Assembly (NCBI GenBank): GCA_002307245.1
Contig: DBTW01000200.1
Span: 26,267 to 33,806 of the forward strand
Length of the DNA: 7,540 nucleotides
Origin: Spirochaetaceae bacterium UBA1306
GTDB lineage: Bacteria; Spirochaetota; Spirochaetia; Treponematales; Rectinemataceae
Direction of reading: 5' to 3'
Part shown: one piece after another, positions 1 through 4,936 of the stretch
Layout of the letters: each line of letters opens with the position of its first letter
Numbering within the stretch: position 1 is the stretch's first letter
Program-made: the position numbers and the translations under genes
Notes under the pieces: generated by a model
Databases searched by the model: none
Seen by the model: the letters and a program-made list of their open reading frames with translations, nothing else
What the model was told of the DNA's origin: nothing

Positions 1-315
1 TTTAAGGAGGGTTTGCCCTTCTTCGGTCAAGGCTGTCGTTAGTACTCGACCATGATCTGGCTTTGGCTCCCTGGCTATTAAGCCCCGCGATTCAAGATTC
101 TGAACGATCAAATTCATCGTTTGGGCTGTCACAAAACATTTACGGGCCAATTCCGCACTTGAGATGCCCGGAAATTCGGCTAACGACGATAACAACGAGT
201 ACTGGGGTGTTGTCAGATCAATCTCTCGGAGTGACTGATCCATTAGCCTTCGCAATTCGTGTTGTACTTTTTTGAGCAGATATCCAAGCTCTTTGCTGGC
301 AGAAAACCCAAGCAT
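1..315 (-). CDS. MarR-family transcriptional regulator, C-terminus cut by window edge
   Basis: The 105 visible residues are the N-terminal two thirds of a MarR-type winged-helix repressor. An N-terminal dimerisation helix (about 5-32) is followed by the DNA-binding domain. Within it are ISSAELARKCFVTAQTMN (51-68, helix-turn-helix), IVQNLESRGLIARE (recognition helix into strand) and the wing PDHGRVLTTALTEEG (86-100) with the family's conserved Asp/Gly/Arg. The ATG at 315-313 has a good ribosome binding site (AAGGAG, 5-6 bases upstream on the minus strand). Family members are about 140-150 residues, so roughly 40 lie beyond base 1. The gene is divergent from a VOC protein gene across an array of inverted repeats, the usual layout of a MarR repressor controlling itself and its neighbour. 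The ligand cannot be predicted. The AT-rich codon choice differs from genes right of base 1400. Confidence 0.88.
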   Translation of the reverse strand, partial: MLGFSASKELGYLLKKVQHELRRLMDQSLREIDLTTPQYSLLSSLAEFPGISSAELARKCFVTAQTMNLIVQNLESRGLIAREPKPDHGRVLTTALTEEGQTLLK

Positions 316-324
316 AGATACTCC

Positions 325-353
325 TTGACATATCAGCACGCTGATATTAATGT
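325..353 (+). promoter_or_regulatory. Putative sigma-70 promoter for the VOC gene
   Basis: A perfect -35 box TTGACA (325-330) is followed after 17 bp by TAATGT (348-353), a weak -10 matching at three of six positions. The spacer contains the first inverted repeat and the start region would lie in the second, so a bound MarR dimer would block the promoter. The -35 is convincing, the -10 less so. I could not assign a clear marR promoter on the opposite strand. Confidence 0.5.
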
Positions 354-376
354 ATCAGTGTGCTGATAATATCAGC
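331..376. promoter_or_regulatory. Probable MarR operator: five alternating TATCAGC/GCTGATA half-sites
   Basis: Half-sites lie at 331-337 (TATCAGC), 340-346 (GCTGATA), 353-359 (TATCAGT), 362-368 (GCTGATA) and 370-376 (TATCAGC). They form two 16-bp inverted repeats (331-346 perfect 7+2+7; 353-368 with one mismatch) whose starts are 22 bp apart, about two helical turns. The last two half-sites form a tighter everted palindrome with a 1-bp centre. The array fills the space between the divergent marR and VOC genes, overlapping the predicted promoter. This size and placement fit MarR dimer operators. Assignment to the neighbouring regulator is inferred from position. Confidence 0.75.
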
Positions 377-388
377 TTGGAGGTCTAT

Positions 389-760
389 ATGGCAAGTATC
401 AAGGGGCCGGATTTCATCGCCCTTCAGGTTAGTGATCTTGAGCGGTCGAAGAAGTTTTACACCGAAGTTGTGGGATTGAATCCCGCTCCCCAATCTCCGC
501 CGGATGCAGTGCTGTTCATCACTAGTCCAATTCCATTTGCAATCAGAAAACCCCATCCTGGGACCGACCTCAAAGCTGTTTCACAGCTGGGGCATGGAGT
601 CGCTCTCTGGTTCCTGTGCGACAATTCAATTCAGTTATGCCAGTCTTTGAAGGACAAAGGAGTGGCCATCCTTGATGAACCAACGCAAGGTCCCTTCGGC
701 ATGACTTTCCATTTCAAAGATGTTGATGGATATATTCTGACTGTGCATGATAAGGCTTGA
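389..760 (+). CDS. VOC superfamily (glyoxalase/bleomycin-resistance fold) protein
   Basis: This 123-residue protein has the single-domain length of VOC metalloenzymes and resistance proteins. The N-terminal motif FIALQVSDLERSKKFYTEVVGL (9-30) is the hallmark first beta-alpha-beta unit, with Gln13 at the usual first metal-ligand position. The second half module ends in FHFKDVDGYILTVHD (107-121), the typical DPDGN-like turn with Asp113-Gly114 and a His near the C-terminus. The start at 389 is chosen over the in-frame ATG at 350 because GGAGG (379-383) sits five bases before it and the earlier ATG lies within the operator. VOC proteins serve as dioxygenases, glyoxalases, isomerases or drug-binding proteins, and the substrate cannot be told here. 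With the divergent MarR regulator, a role in detoxifying or binding a small aromatic or electrophilic compound is plausible (inference). Confidence 0.88.
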   Translation: MASIKGPDFIALQVSDLERSKKFYTEVVGLNPAPQSPPDAVLFITSPIPFAIRKPHPGTDLKAVSQLGHGVALWFLCDNSIQLCQSLKDKGVAILDEPTQGPFGMTFHFKDVDGYILTVHDKA

Positions 761-950
761 ATGTGGCATAAAAAGAGCTCGTTCCCAAAGACGGAGGCGG
801 CCACTTTTTTGAATTTTACATGTTGCAGAAGTCATTCGAAAATCCAGATATGAGCCGAGGAAAGAGCGACAAGTCAATTTACGAACTCTACGAACAGCAC
901 CATATCAAAATACTGACGCCGACTGCTGACGAACTCATGCCGGTACTTAG

Positions 951-1081
951 CAGGCTGTTGAATAACTCGATGCTTTTCAGCAGCCTGCAATGCAATTGCT
1001 CGAAAACCTTCGGTTTTCTGTGCAATTGCGCAGATCAAGGTAATGTTGAAAAAGGCTCGGTTGGCCTTTTTCAACATCCTT
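951..1081. mobile_element. MITE-like palindromic element with TTAG direct duplication
   Basis: The left end CAGGCTGTTGAATAA (951-965) and the reverse complement of the right end, AAGGATGTTGAAAAA (1067-1081), match at 12 of 15 positions. TTAG directly flanks both sides (947-950 and 1082-1085), as expected of a 4-bp target duplication. Inside are three hairpins: CAGGCTG/CAGCCTG (951-957/981-987); GAAAACC-TTC-GGTTTTC (1002-1018) flanked by two GCAATTGC copies (992-999, 1022-1029); and a perfect 14-bp stem (1043-1056/1064-1077). There is no transposase, so if mobile it would be moved in trans. TTAG fits the YTAR target known for the IS5 group, but the parent IS is unidentified. Confidence 0.5.
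1043..1077. terminator. Strong 14-bp hairpin, possible bidirectional terminator
   Basis: ATGTTGAAAAAGGC (1043-1056) pairs perfectly with 1064-1077 around a 7-base loop. The T-run of the right arm is followed by CCTTTTA, which could give rho-independent-like termination of rightward transcripts. The hairpin is also the right end of the MITE-like element, so its symmetry may reflect transposon structure rather than a termination role. Confidence 0.35.
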
Positions 1082-1147
1082 TTAGGCGTGCTGCGTAGAA
1101 CCCTAAACACCGCTCGGTTTTTACCAAAATTTCCTGGATTTTAGTAC

Positions 1148-1177
1148 TTGCGGCTGTCGCCGTTTTTCCTGTATTAC
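1148..1177 (+). promoter_or_regulatory. Weak candidate promoter upstream of the corA-like leader
   Basis: TTGCGG (1148-1153) and TATTAC (1172-1177) are separated by 18 bp, each matching the sigma-70 consensus at four of six positions. A start near 1184 would give an untranslated leader of about 270 bases including the small ORF at 1280. Other T-rich hexamers nearby (for example TATTTT at 1186) are alternatives. Confidence 0.25.
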
Positions 1178-1263
1178 TTCCCTAGTATTTTATGCGCTTA
1201 TCGTAGGCTTTTCCCGATGGGTACCGTAGAGGTGACCAGCTTATTACGTTCCGCCAAGCCATG

Positions 1264-1447
1264 GTGAAAGGAGGCTGCAATGCCGGATTCCGACAGTAGT
1301 ATCAGCGATACCAGCTCTGCTGGCGAACCCCCATCCCCCGACATACGTAAGCCCCGCCGCGGCTGGCGCCTCCGGTCCCCGTACTAGGGATCCGAGGGAG
1401 CGTCCCTTGACCGCGCGCGGGCGGCCGCCGATCGCGGCGGCAAGGAG
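1264..1447 (+). promoter_or_regulatory. Structured 5' leader RNA of the corA-like gene
   Basis: Complementary segments suggest a folded leader. A closing stem 1270-1278/1366-1373 (8 bp, one bulged U) would sequester the leader ORF binding site. Within it sit hairpins GTATC-AGC-GATAC (1299-1311) and CCAGC-TCT-GCTGG (1311-1323). Next come a bulged hairpin 1374-1379/1387-1393 over the leader stop codon and AGGGA-GCG-TCCCT (1395-1407). Last is GCCGCCG-ATCG-CGGCGGC (1424-1441), ending one base before the AAGGAG binding site (1442-1447) of the corA-like gene. No T-run terminator is seen, so control, if any, would be at translation or by Rho. It does not match the M-box as I know it. Confidence 0.4.
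1280..1387 (+). CDS. Putative 35-residue leader peptide upstream of the corA-like gene
   Basis: An ATG at 1280 follows a near-perfect ribosome binding site (AAAGGAGG, 1267-1274, five-base spacing), and the frame stays open to TAG at 1385-1387, 66 bases before the corA-like start. The peptide begins MPDSDSSISDTSSAGEPPSP: acidic/serine-rich, then a proline cluster, then an arginine-rich end RKPRRGWRLRSPY. An acidic-proline stretch followed by basic residues recalls the enterobacterial MgtL leader that controls mgtA through ribosome stalling or destabilisation at low Mg2+. No homology is claimed. GGAGGC of the binding site (1270-1275) plus GC (1277-1278) can pair with GCGCCTCC (1366-1373) inside the ORF, so translation and folding would be coupled. 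It may alternatively be a non-functional small frame. Confidence 0.42.
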   Translation: MPDSDSSISDTSSAGEPPSPDIRKPRRGWRLRSPY

Positions 1448-1453
1448 CTGTGC

Positions 1454-2458
1454 ATGATCAAGGTACGAGTGGGCGGCCCGAGCGGGCTTCGCCTGGCTGA
1501 GCGCGCGGAGAAGAATTGCTGGATTGACGTCATTAATCCCACGGGCGAGGAGCTTTCCCTCCTCGAGAAGTGGTATAAGGTCCTGCCCGAACACCTGACC
1601 GACGTCCTCGACATCGACGAACAGGCCCGGATCGAGAAGGAAAACGATTATACCCTCCTCATCGTTCGCCTCCCCGTCTTCGACGCCCGCTACGAATTGC
1701 CCTATTTTACCGTTCCCTGCGGCGTCTTCCTCTTCTCGGACCGCATCGTCACCATCTGCCAGACGGACTGCGAGGCCCTGCAGGACCTCCGCTCGGGCAA
1801 GGCCAAGGGCCTCGAGCTCCGCAACAAGAGCGCCTTCGTCCTCCATATCCTGGGTCGCTCGGCCATAGTTTTCCTGCGATTCCTCAAGGAGATCAACCGG
1901 CGGACCTCGGCCATCGAGCGAGAGCTCCAGGCCTCGGTGAAGAACCACGAGCTCACGCAGCTCCTGTCCAGCGAGAAGTCCCTGGTCTTCTTCACGACGA
2001 GCCTCAAGTCCAACGAGATCCTCCTCGAGAAGCTGCAGGCCACCAAGGCCATCCGCTTCAAGGAGGACGAGGCCGAGCTCCTCGAGGACGTGGTTACCGA
2101 CAACAAACAGGCCATCGAAATGGCCAATATCTACTCGGACATCCTGGCCGGCATGATGGACGCCTTCGCGTCCGTGATCTCGAACAACCTCAACATGCAG
2201 ATGAAGCGGCTGACCATCCTCTCGGTGATGTTGATGGTGGCGACCTTCGTCGTCAGCGCCTTCAGCATGAACGTGGACTCGCCTCTGTCGGGCATGCCCT
2301 GGGCCTTCTGGGGAATCATGGGCCTCGCCCTGGGGGCGAGCTGCGTCGGCGGCGTCCTCATGCTGGGCCGGAGGGCGCCCCCGCCCAGGGCCTACGGACG
2401 CTCCGGGGCCAAGGCCCTCGCGGGAGCCATGGTTCCAAATTCCGGCCGCTTGCGTTGA
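1454..2458 (+). CDS. CorA-family divalent cation transporter with SMN in place of GMN
   Basis: This 334-residue protein has the CorA layout. A soluble alpha/beta N-terminal domain (about 1-150) is followed by a long stalk helix rich in charged residues (about 150-250). Then come two C-terminal membrane segments (about 252-270 and 283-304) separated by a short loop with MPWAFW. CorA proteins are inner-membrane pentamers that move Mg2+ (also Co2+/Ni2+) through a pore whose mouth is the Gly-Met-Asn motif after TM1. Here it reads Ser271-Met272-Asn273 (AFSMNV). Substitutions of this glycine generally cripple Mg2+ transport in studied CorAs, so the ion or activity may differ. ZntB, a Zn2+ relative, also departs from GMN. 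A Pro/Arg/Gly-rich tail of about 30 residues follows TM2, where CorA usually ends in a few basic residues. The ATG at 1454 has AAGGAG six bases upstream. It converges on the CDF gene with an 18-bp gap. Confidence 0.85.
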   Translation: MIKVRVGGPSGLRLAERAEKNCWIDVINPTGEELSLLEKWYKVLPEHLTDVLDIDEQARIEKENDYTLLIVRLPVFDARYELPYFTVPCGVFLFSDRIVTICQTDCEALQDLRSGKAKGLELRNKSAFVLHILGRSAIVFLRFLKEINRRTSAIERELQASVKNHELTQLLSSEKSLVFFTTSLKSNEILLEKLQATKAIRFKEDEAELLEDVVTDNKQAIEMANIYSDILAGMMDAFASVISNNLNMQMKRLTILSVMLMVATFVVSAFSMNVDSPLSGMPWAFWGIMGLALGASCVGGVLMLGRRAPPPRAYGRSGAKALAGAMVPNSGRLR

Positions 2459-2476
2459 GGACTTAAGCCGCGGCGG

Positions 2477-3385
2477 TCAGGATTCAGGACGGAGGCCGTA
2501 GCGCTCGTCCTCGGTGTTGCCCCGGGGCTCGATGTGGACGATCACGTCGTAGACCTCGGGGAGGGCCCGGATGATCGCGTGCTCGACGGCGTGGGATATC
2601 TCATGTGCGGCCTTTACCGTTAGCTCGGGGTCAACCTCTATATCGAGGTCGACGACGAGCAGGGAACCGAGCCTGCGGACCCTGGTGCGGTGCGGGTTGC
2701 CCGCGCCGGGCACCGAGGACACGGCCGCGAAGACCTCGCCGTAGGGGGCGCCTTCCGTGCCGTCCATGAGCTCGGTGTTGGCTTCCTTGAAGATGCCGAA
2801 AGCCACCTTGACGATCCAGACCGAGACGAGCAGGGCCGTGACCCTGTCGAGGATCGGCAGCTTCATGAAGAAGGTGAAGGCGAGGCCCACGAGGACGGAG
2901 ACGGAGATTACCACGTCGGAGCGCATGTTCTTGCCGTTGGCGAGGAGCATGGAGCTGCCGGCCCTTTTCCCGTAATAGAACTGGCTCCAGGACAGGAGGA
3001 GCTTGCCGACGATCGAGACCACGGTGACGACTATGGCCATGGACGAGGGAACGGCCGCCGCATCGTTCGCGATCAGGGCGGAGGCCGTGCGCACGAAGAG
3101 CTGGGAGCCCGCGAAGAATACCACGAAGGCGAGGACCGTCGTGGCGATCGTCTCCGCGCGGGAATGGCCGTAGGGGTGCTCGCGGTCGCCCGGCTTGTCC
3201 ACGATGCGGGCGGTGAAGAGGGCGACGATGGCTATGACCACGTCGGTGGAGGAGTCTATGCCGTCGCCCACGACGGCCAGGGAGCCGGAGGCGAGGCCTA
3301 TGACGATCTTGGCGACCGCCAGGAGGGCGTTGCCGACGAGGGCGATTATCGACGCGCGCTTGAGCAGGGAGGATCGGTCTTCCAT
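2477..3385 (-). CDS. Cation diffusion facilitator (CDF) metal exporter
   Basis: This 302-residue protein is full length for the CDF family, which are dimeric metal/proton antiporters exporting Zn2+, Fe2+, Mn2+, Co2+ or Cd2+. Six membrane segments fill residues 11-200, and the cytoplasmic ferredoxin-like domain spans about 212-287. TM2 carries Asp44-x3-Asp48 (DSSTD), HPYGH (70-74) is the usual loop motif, and TM5 carries Asn153-x3-Asp157 (NMRSD). In YiiP-type zinc exporters the site-A residue of TM5 is His153, so Asn is a notable change that may alter metal choice. The C-terminal domain keeps several His (232, 261, 265, 284). ATG 3385 is preferred because family similarity begins there; an in-frame TTG at 3421 would add 12 residues. 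Neither has a clear ribosome binding site, and the ATG may head a leaderless mRNA. Confidence 0.88.
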   Translation of the reverse strand: MEDRSSLLKRASIIALVGNALLAVAKIVIGLASGSLAVVGDGIDSSTDVVIAIVALFTARIVDKPGDREHPYGHSRAETIATTVLAFVVFFAGSQLFVRTASALIANDAAAVPSSMAIVVTVVSIVGKLLLSWSQFYYGKRAGSSMLLANGKNMRSDVVISVSVLVGLAFTFFMKLPILDRVTALLVSVWIVKVAFGIFKEANTELMDGTEGAPYGEVFAAVSSVPGAGNPHRTRVRRLGSLLVVDLDIEVDPELTVKAAHEISHAVEHAIIRALPEVYDVIVHIEPRGNTEDERYGLRPES

Positions 3386-3392
3386 CTGACTA

Positions 3393-3421
3393 AGGCTAGC
3401 ATTTGGAGTACCCGATCTCAA
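3393..3421 (-). promoter_or_regulatory. Candidate promoter giving a leaderless CDF mRNA
   Basis: On the minus strand TTGAGA (3421-3416) is followed after 17 bp by TAGCCT (3398-3393), preceded by TG one base away (extended -10, TGCTAG). The ATG at 3385 begins seven bases after the -10, where transcription would start. This would explain the missing ribosome binding site, but the -10 core is weak (three of six). Confidence 0.35.
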
Positions 3422-3464
3422 GCGGCGGCGGTCCGATAGTAAGCCTCGGCAAACACCCGGAACA

Positions 3465-3493
3465 TTGACGCGATCCGGGCGGCGTGCTATTCC
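3465..3493 (+). promoter_or_regulatory. Putative extended -10 promoter of the MgtE-N/NRMT operon
   Basis: TTGACG (3465-3470) and TATTCC (3488-3493) are 17 bp apart, with TG at 3485-3486 giving an extended -10 (TGCTATTCC). Transcription would begin near 3500, just before the first hairpin of the leader, leaving about 150 untranslated bases. This end-fit supports the call. Confidence 0.45.
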
Positions 3494-3500
3494 TATCCTG

Positions 3501-3643
3501 TCGCCCTCAGGGGCGAAAATCCTTGCCTAAGGAGGCTCCTCGTCTATGGACGCAGGCCCAGGTAGTCCCCACGATATCCAGGTCCATTGACGCGGGCGCC
3601 CCCCTTCCTTAGGCGGTCCTCCGCGTCCGATTCGATCGGAGGA
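3501..3643 (+). promoter_or_regulatory. Structured metal-responsive leader candidate upstream of the MgtE-N/NRMT operon
   Basis: The leader opens with hairpin TCGCCC-TCAG-GGGCGA (3501-3516). GCCTAAGGAGG (3525-3535), which includes the ribosome binding site of a 14-codon ORF, pairs over 11 bp (one G-U) with CTTCCTTAGGC (3604-3614). Inside, ATGGAC (3546-3551, the leader start codon) pairs with GTCCAT (3582-3587). TCCTCCG (3617-3623) is an exact anti-Shine-Dalgarno for CGGAGGA (3637-3643), the binding site of the MgtE-N gene. It competes with a GCGG-TCCT-CCGC hairpin (3613-3624), with TCCGAT-TCG-ATCGGA (3626-3640) and with the GGAGG at 3531-3535. This set of overlapping helices looks like a translational switch. 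The 5' part (GAGGCTCC, TATGGA, CGC, GCCCA) resembles the start of an M-box Mg2+ riboswitch, but the M-box 3' half is not visible. Ligand and mechanism are inferred. Confidence 0.5.
3546..3590 (+). CDS. Putative 14-residue leader peptide MDAGPGSPHDIQVH
   Basis: ATG 3546 lies ten bases after AAGGAGG (3529-3535), a slightly long but usable spacing, and the frame stops at TGA 3588-3590, 60 bases before the MgtE-N start. The peptide has two prolines and ends inside the structured leader. Its binding site and start codon both lie in predicted helices, so ribosome occupancy would reshape the RNA. It shares an AG..SP.DI pattern with the leader peptide before the corA-like gene (AGEPPSPDI), which may be chance at this length. 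It may simply be a fortuitous frame. Confidence 0.35.
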   Translation: MDAGPGSPHDIQVH

Positions 3644-3650
3644 ACGCCAG

Positions 3651-4889
3651 ATGAACAGCAATACGACGATCTACTTCAGCAGACTCCTCGGTTCCAAGCT
3701 TATCAGCGAGGACGAGGGCGAGGTGGGCAGTCTCCTCGACCTCATCGTCGACGTGGGCGGCCAGAGGCCCCGCGTGGTGGCGGCCTCCGTTCGCTGCCCC
3801 GAGGGCGAGCGTCTCGTCGATTTCATCCCCTTCCGTATCAAGCGTCGGGGCAGCCGCTTCAGCCTCTCGGCCGCGTCGGCCGAGGACGCCTTCCTGCCCG
3901 CCGAGAACCTCCTCTACATGAAGAAGCACCTCCTGGACAAGCAGATCGTCGACGTGGACGGCCGCAAGCTCGTCCGCGTCAATGACCTCGTCCTCGACTC
4001 GAGCTCCTCCGGCTGCTACCTCGTCGCCGTCGACGTCGGCGTGGAGGGCCTTTTTCGGCGGCTTGGCGTTGCCAAGCCCCTCTCGCGCCTCCTCGGTCTA
4101 TTCAAGAAAGCCCTCCCGAGCAAGCTCATCCTTTGGAACGAGGTCGAGGCCGTAGACTTCTCGAGCACGCAGATCAAGCTTTCCAAGGCCTATTCCAAGC
4201 TCGACGGCATCCACCCTTCGGACCTCGCGGATATCCTCGAGGATATGGACCACGCCTCCCGGGTGGCCCTCTTCAACTCCCTCGACGAGGAGCGGGCGGC
4301 GGACGTCCTCGAGGAGCTGCAGCCCGATGCCCAGGTCAAGCTCCTCGAGAACCTATCGGAGGAGAAGGCCGCCGACGTCCTCGAGAAGATGCCGGCCGAC
4401 GAGGTCGCCGACATCCTCGACGAGCTCAAGGCGGAGAAGGCCGAGCGCCTCCTCGCCGAGATGGAGACCGAGTCCTCGAGCGAGGTTCGAAGCCTCATGG
4501 CCTACTCGGACGGCACGGTCGGGTCCGTCATGTCCAAGGACTACGTCTTCTTCAATCAATCGATGAAGGTCGGCGACGCCCTGGCCGAGCTCCGCGCCGT
4601 CAAGCCCGAGGCCGAGATGGTCTATAGCCTTTACGTCCTCGACGCCCGGGGCAAGTACGTGGCCACCGTGTCGCTCAGGGACATAATCGTCGCGGACTCC
4701 GAGGCCCGCCTGGGGGAGATCATGAACTCGGTCACGGACCCCCTGCACGACACCGACGACGCCGATGGCCTGCCCGAGCTCATGCTCAAGTACAAGCTCC
4801 ATACGGCGCCGGTGGTGGACGCCGACGGCAGGATGGCCGGGACGATCGTCATCGAGGATGTCCTGGAACGCGTCATGCGCAAGCGTTAG
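3651..4889 (+). CDS. Soluble PRC-barrel / MgtE N-domain / CBS-pair protein, likely Mg2+ sensor
   Basis: The 412 residues contain no membrane segment. In order: a PRC-barrel-like domain (about 8-80), a second one (about 95-170, DKQIVDVDGRKLVRVNDL), the superhelical MgtE N domain (about 186-285) and two CBS domains (about 290-350 and 354-408). The MgtE N domain has repeated LADILEDM / AADVLEEL / AADVLEKM / VADILDEL units. In full-length MgtE channels the N and CBS domains bind cytosolic Mg2+ and close a C-terminal five-helix pore; here the pore is absent. The NRAMP-related transporter gene follows after 47 bp, so the protein plausibly senses Mg2+ and gates that transporter, an association seen in other bacteria. 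PRC barrels are protein- or RNA-binding modules, so a tether role is possible. The ATG at 3651 has GGAGG (3638-3642) eight bases upstream, within the predicted leader switch. Confidence 0.87.
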   Translation: MNSNTTIYFSRLLGSKLISEDEGEVGSLLDLIVDVGGQRPRVVAASVRCPEGERLVDFIPFRIKRRGSRFSLSAASAEDAFLPAENLLYMKKHLLDKQIVDVDGRKLVRVNDLVLDSSSSGCYLVAVDVGVEGLFRRLGVAKPLSRLLGLFKKALPSKLILWNEVEAVDFSSTQIKLSKAYSKLDGIHPSDLADILEDMDHASRVALFNSLDEERAADVLEELQPDAQVKLLENLSEEKAADVLEKMPADEVADILDELKAEKAERLLAEMETESSSEVRSLMAYSDGTVGSVMSKDYVFFNQSMKVGDALAELRAVKPEAEMVYSLYVLDARGKYVATVSLRDIIVADSEARLGEIMNSVTDPLHDTDDADGLPELMLKYKLHTAPVVDADGRMAGTIVIEDVLERVMRKR

Positions 4890-4891
4890 CC

Positions 4892-4914
4892 GAGGGCGAA
4901 GGATCCTTGCCCTC
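4892..4914 (+). other. Intergenic hairpin between the MgtE-N gene and the NRMT gene
   Basis: GAGGGC (4892-4897) pairs with GCCCTC (4909-4914), and AAG/CTT (4899-4901/4906-4908) continues the stem after a bulged G. No T-run follows, so it is more likely an mRNA processing or stability element within the operon than a terminator. Confidence 0.4.
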
Positions 4915-4922
4915 TTCCGCCT

Positions 4923-4936
4923 AATGGAGTTCCATT
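4923..4936 (+). promoter_or_regulatory. Ribosome binding site of the NRMT gene inside a short inverted repeat
   Basis: AATGGA-GT-TCCATT is a perfect 6+2+6 inverted repeat ending right at the ATG (4937). It contains GGAG (4926-4929), seven bases from the start. As RNA it could partly mask the site. It may also be coincidence. Confidence 0.35.

Larger units (their letters stand above)
761..1240. other. AT-rich stretch with no convincing gene; decayed sequence plus an inserted element
   Basis: An open frame runs 820-1098 (92 codons, internal ATG at 850), but it has no ribosome binding site and resembles no family I recognise. Its second half is entirely made of the palindromic element at 951-1081, giving a cysteine-rich translation typical of non-coding DNA. 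Removing that element plus one TTAG copy (135 bp) leaves the frame open, to end in VLRRAA at the same stop (1096-1098). A short ancestral frame interrupted in phase is therefore possible but unproven. From 1099 to 1240 the DNA is T-rich and holds at most a weak promoter for the downstream leader. Confidence 0.4.

Noticed and set aside
350..388. Upstream in-frame ATG extending the VOC protein by 13 residues
   Set aside because: It lies inside the operator, has no ribosome binding site, and the extension precedes the family's normal start, whereas ATG 389 has GGAGG.
820..1098. 92-codon frame as a real gene
   Set aside because: No ribosome binding site, no known family, and half of it is hairpin-forming element sequence. 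Kept only as a possible remnant.
1244..1948. 234-codon minus-strand frame over the leader and the start of the corA-like gene
   Set aside because: It has no family features and is mostly antisense to a clear CorA gene.
3386..3421. TTG start extending the CDF protein by 12 residues
   Set aside because: No ribosome binding site precedes it, the extra residues are not part of the CDF fold, and the TTG is better read as part of a -35 box.
3525..3643. Complete canonical M-box or yybP-ykoY (Mn2+) riboswitch
   Set aside because: Only M-box 5' elements resemble; the 3' conserved strand is absent. The yybP-ykoY conserved strands are not seen.
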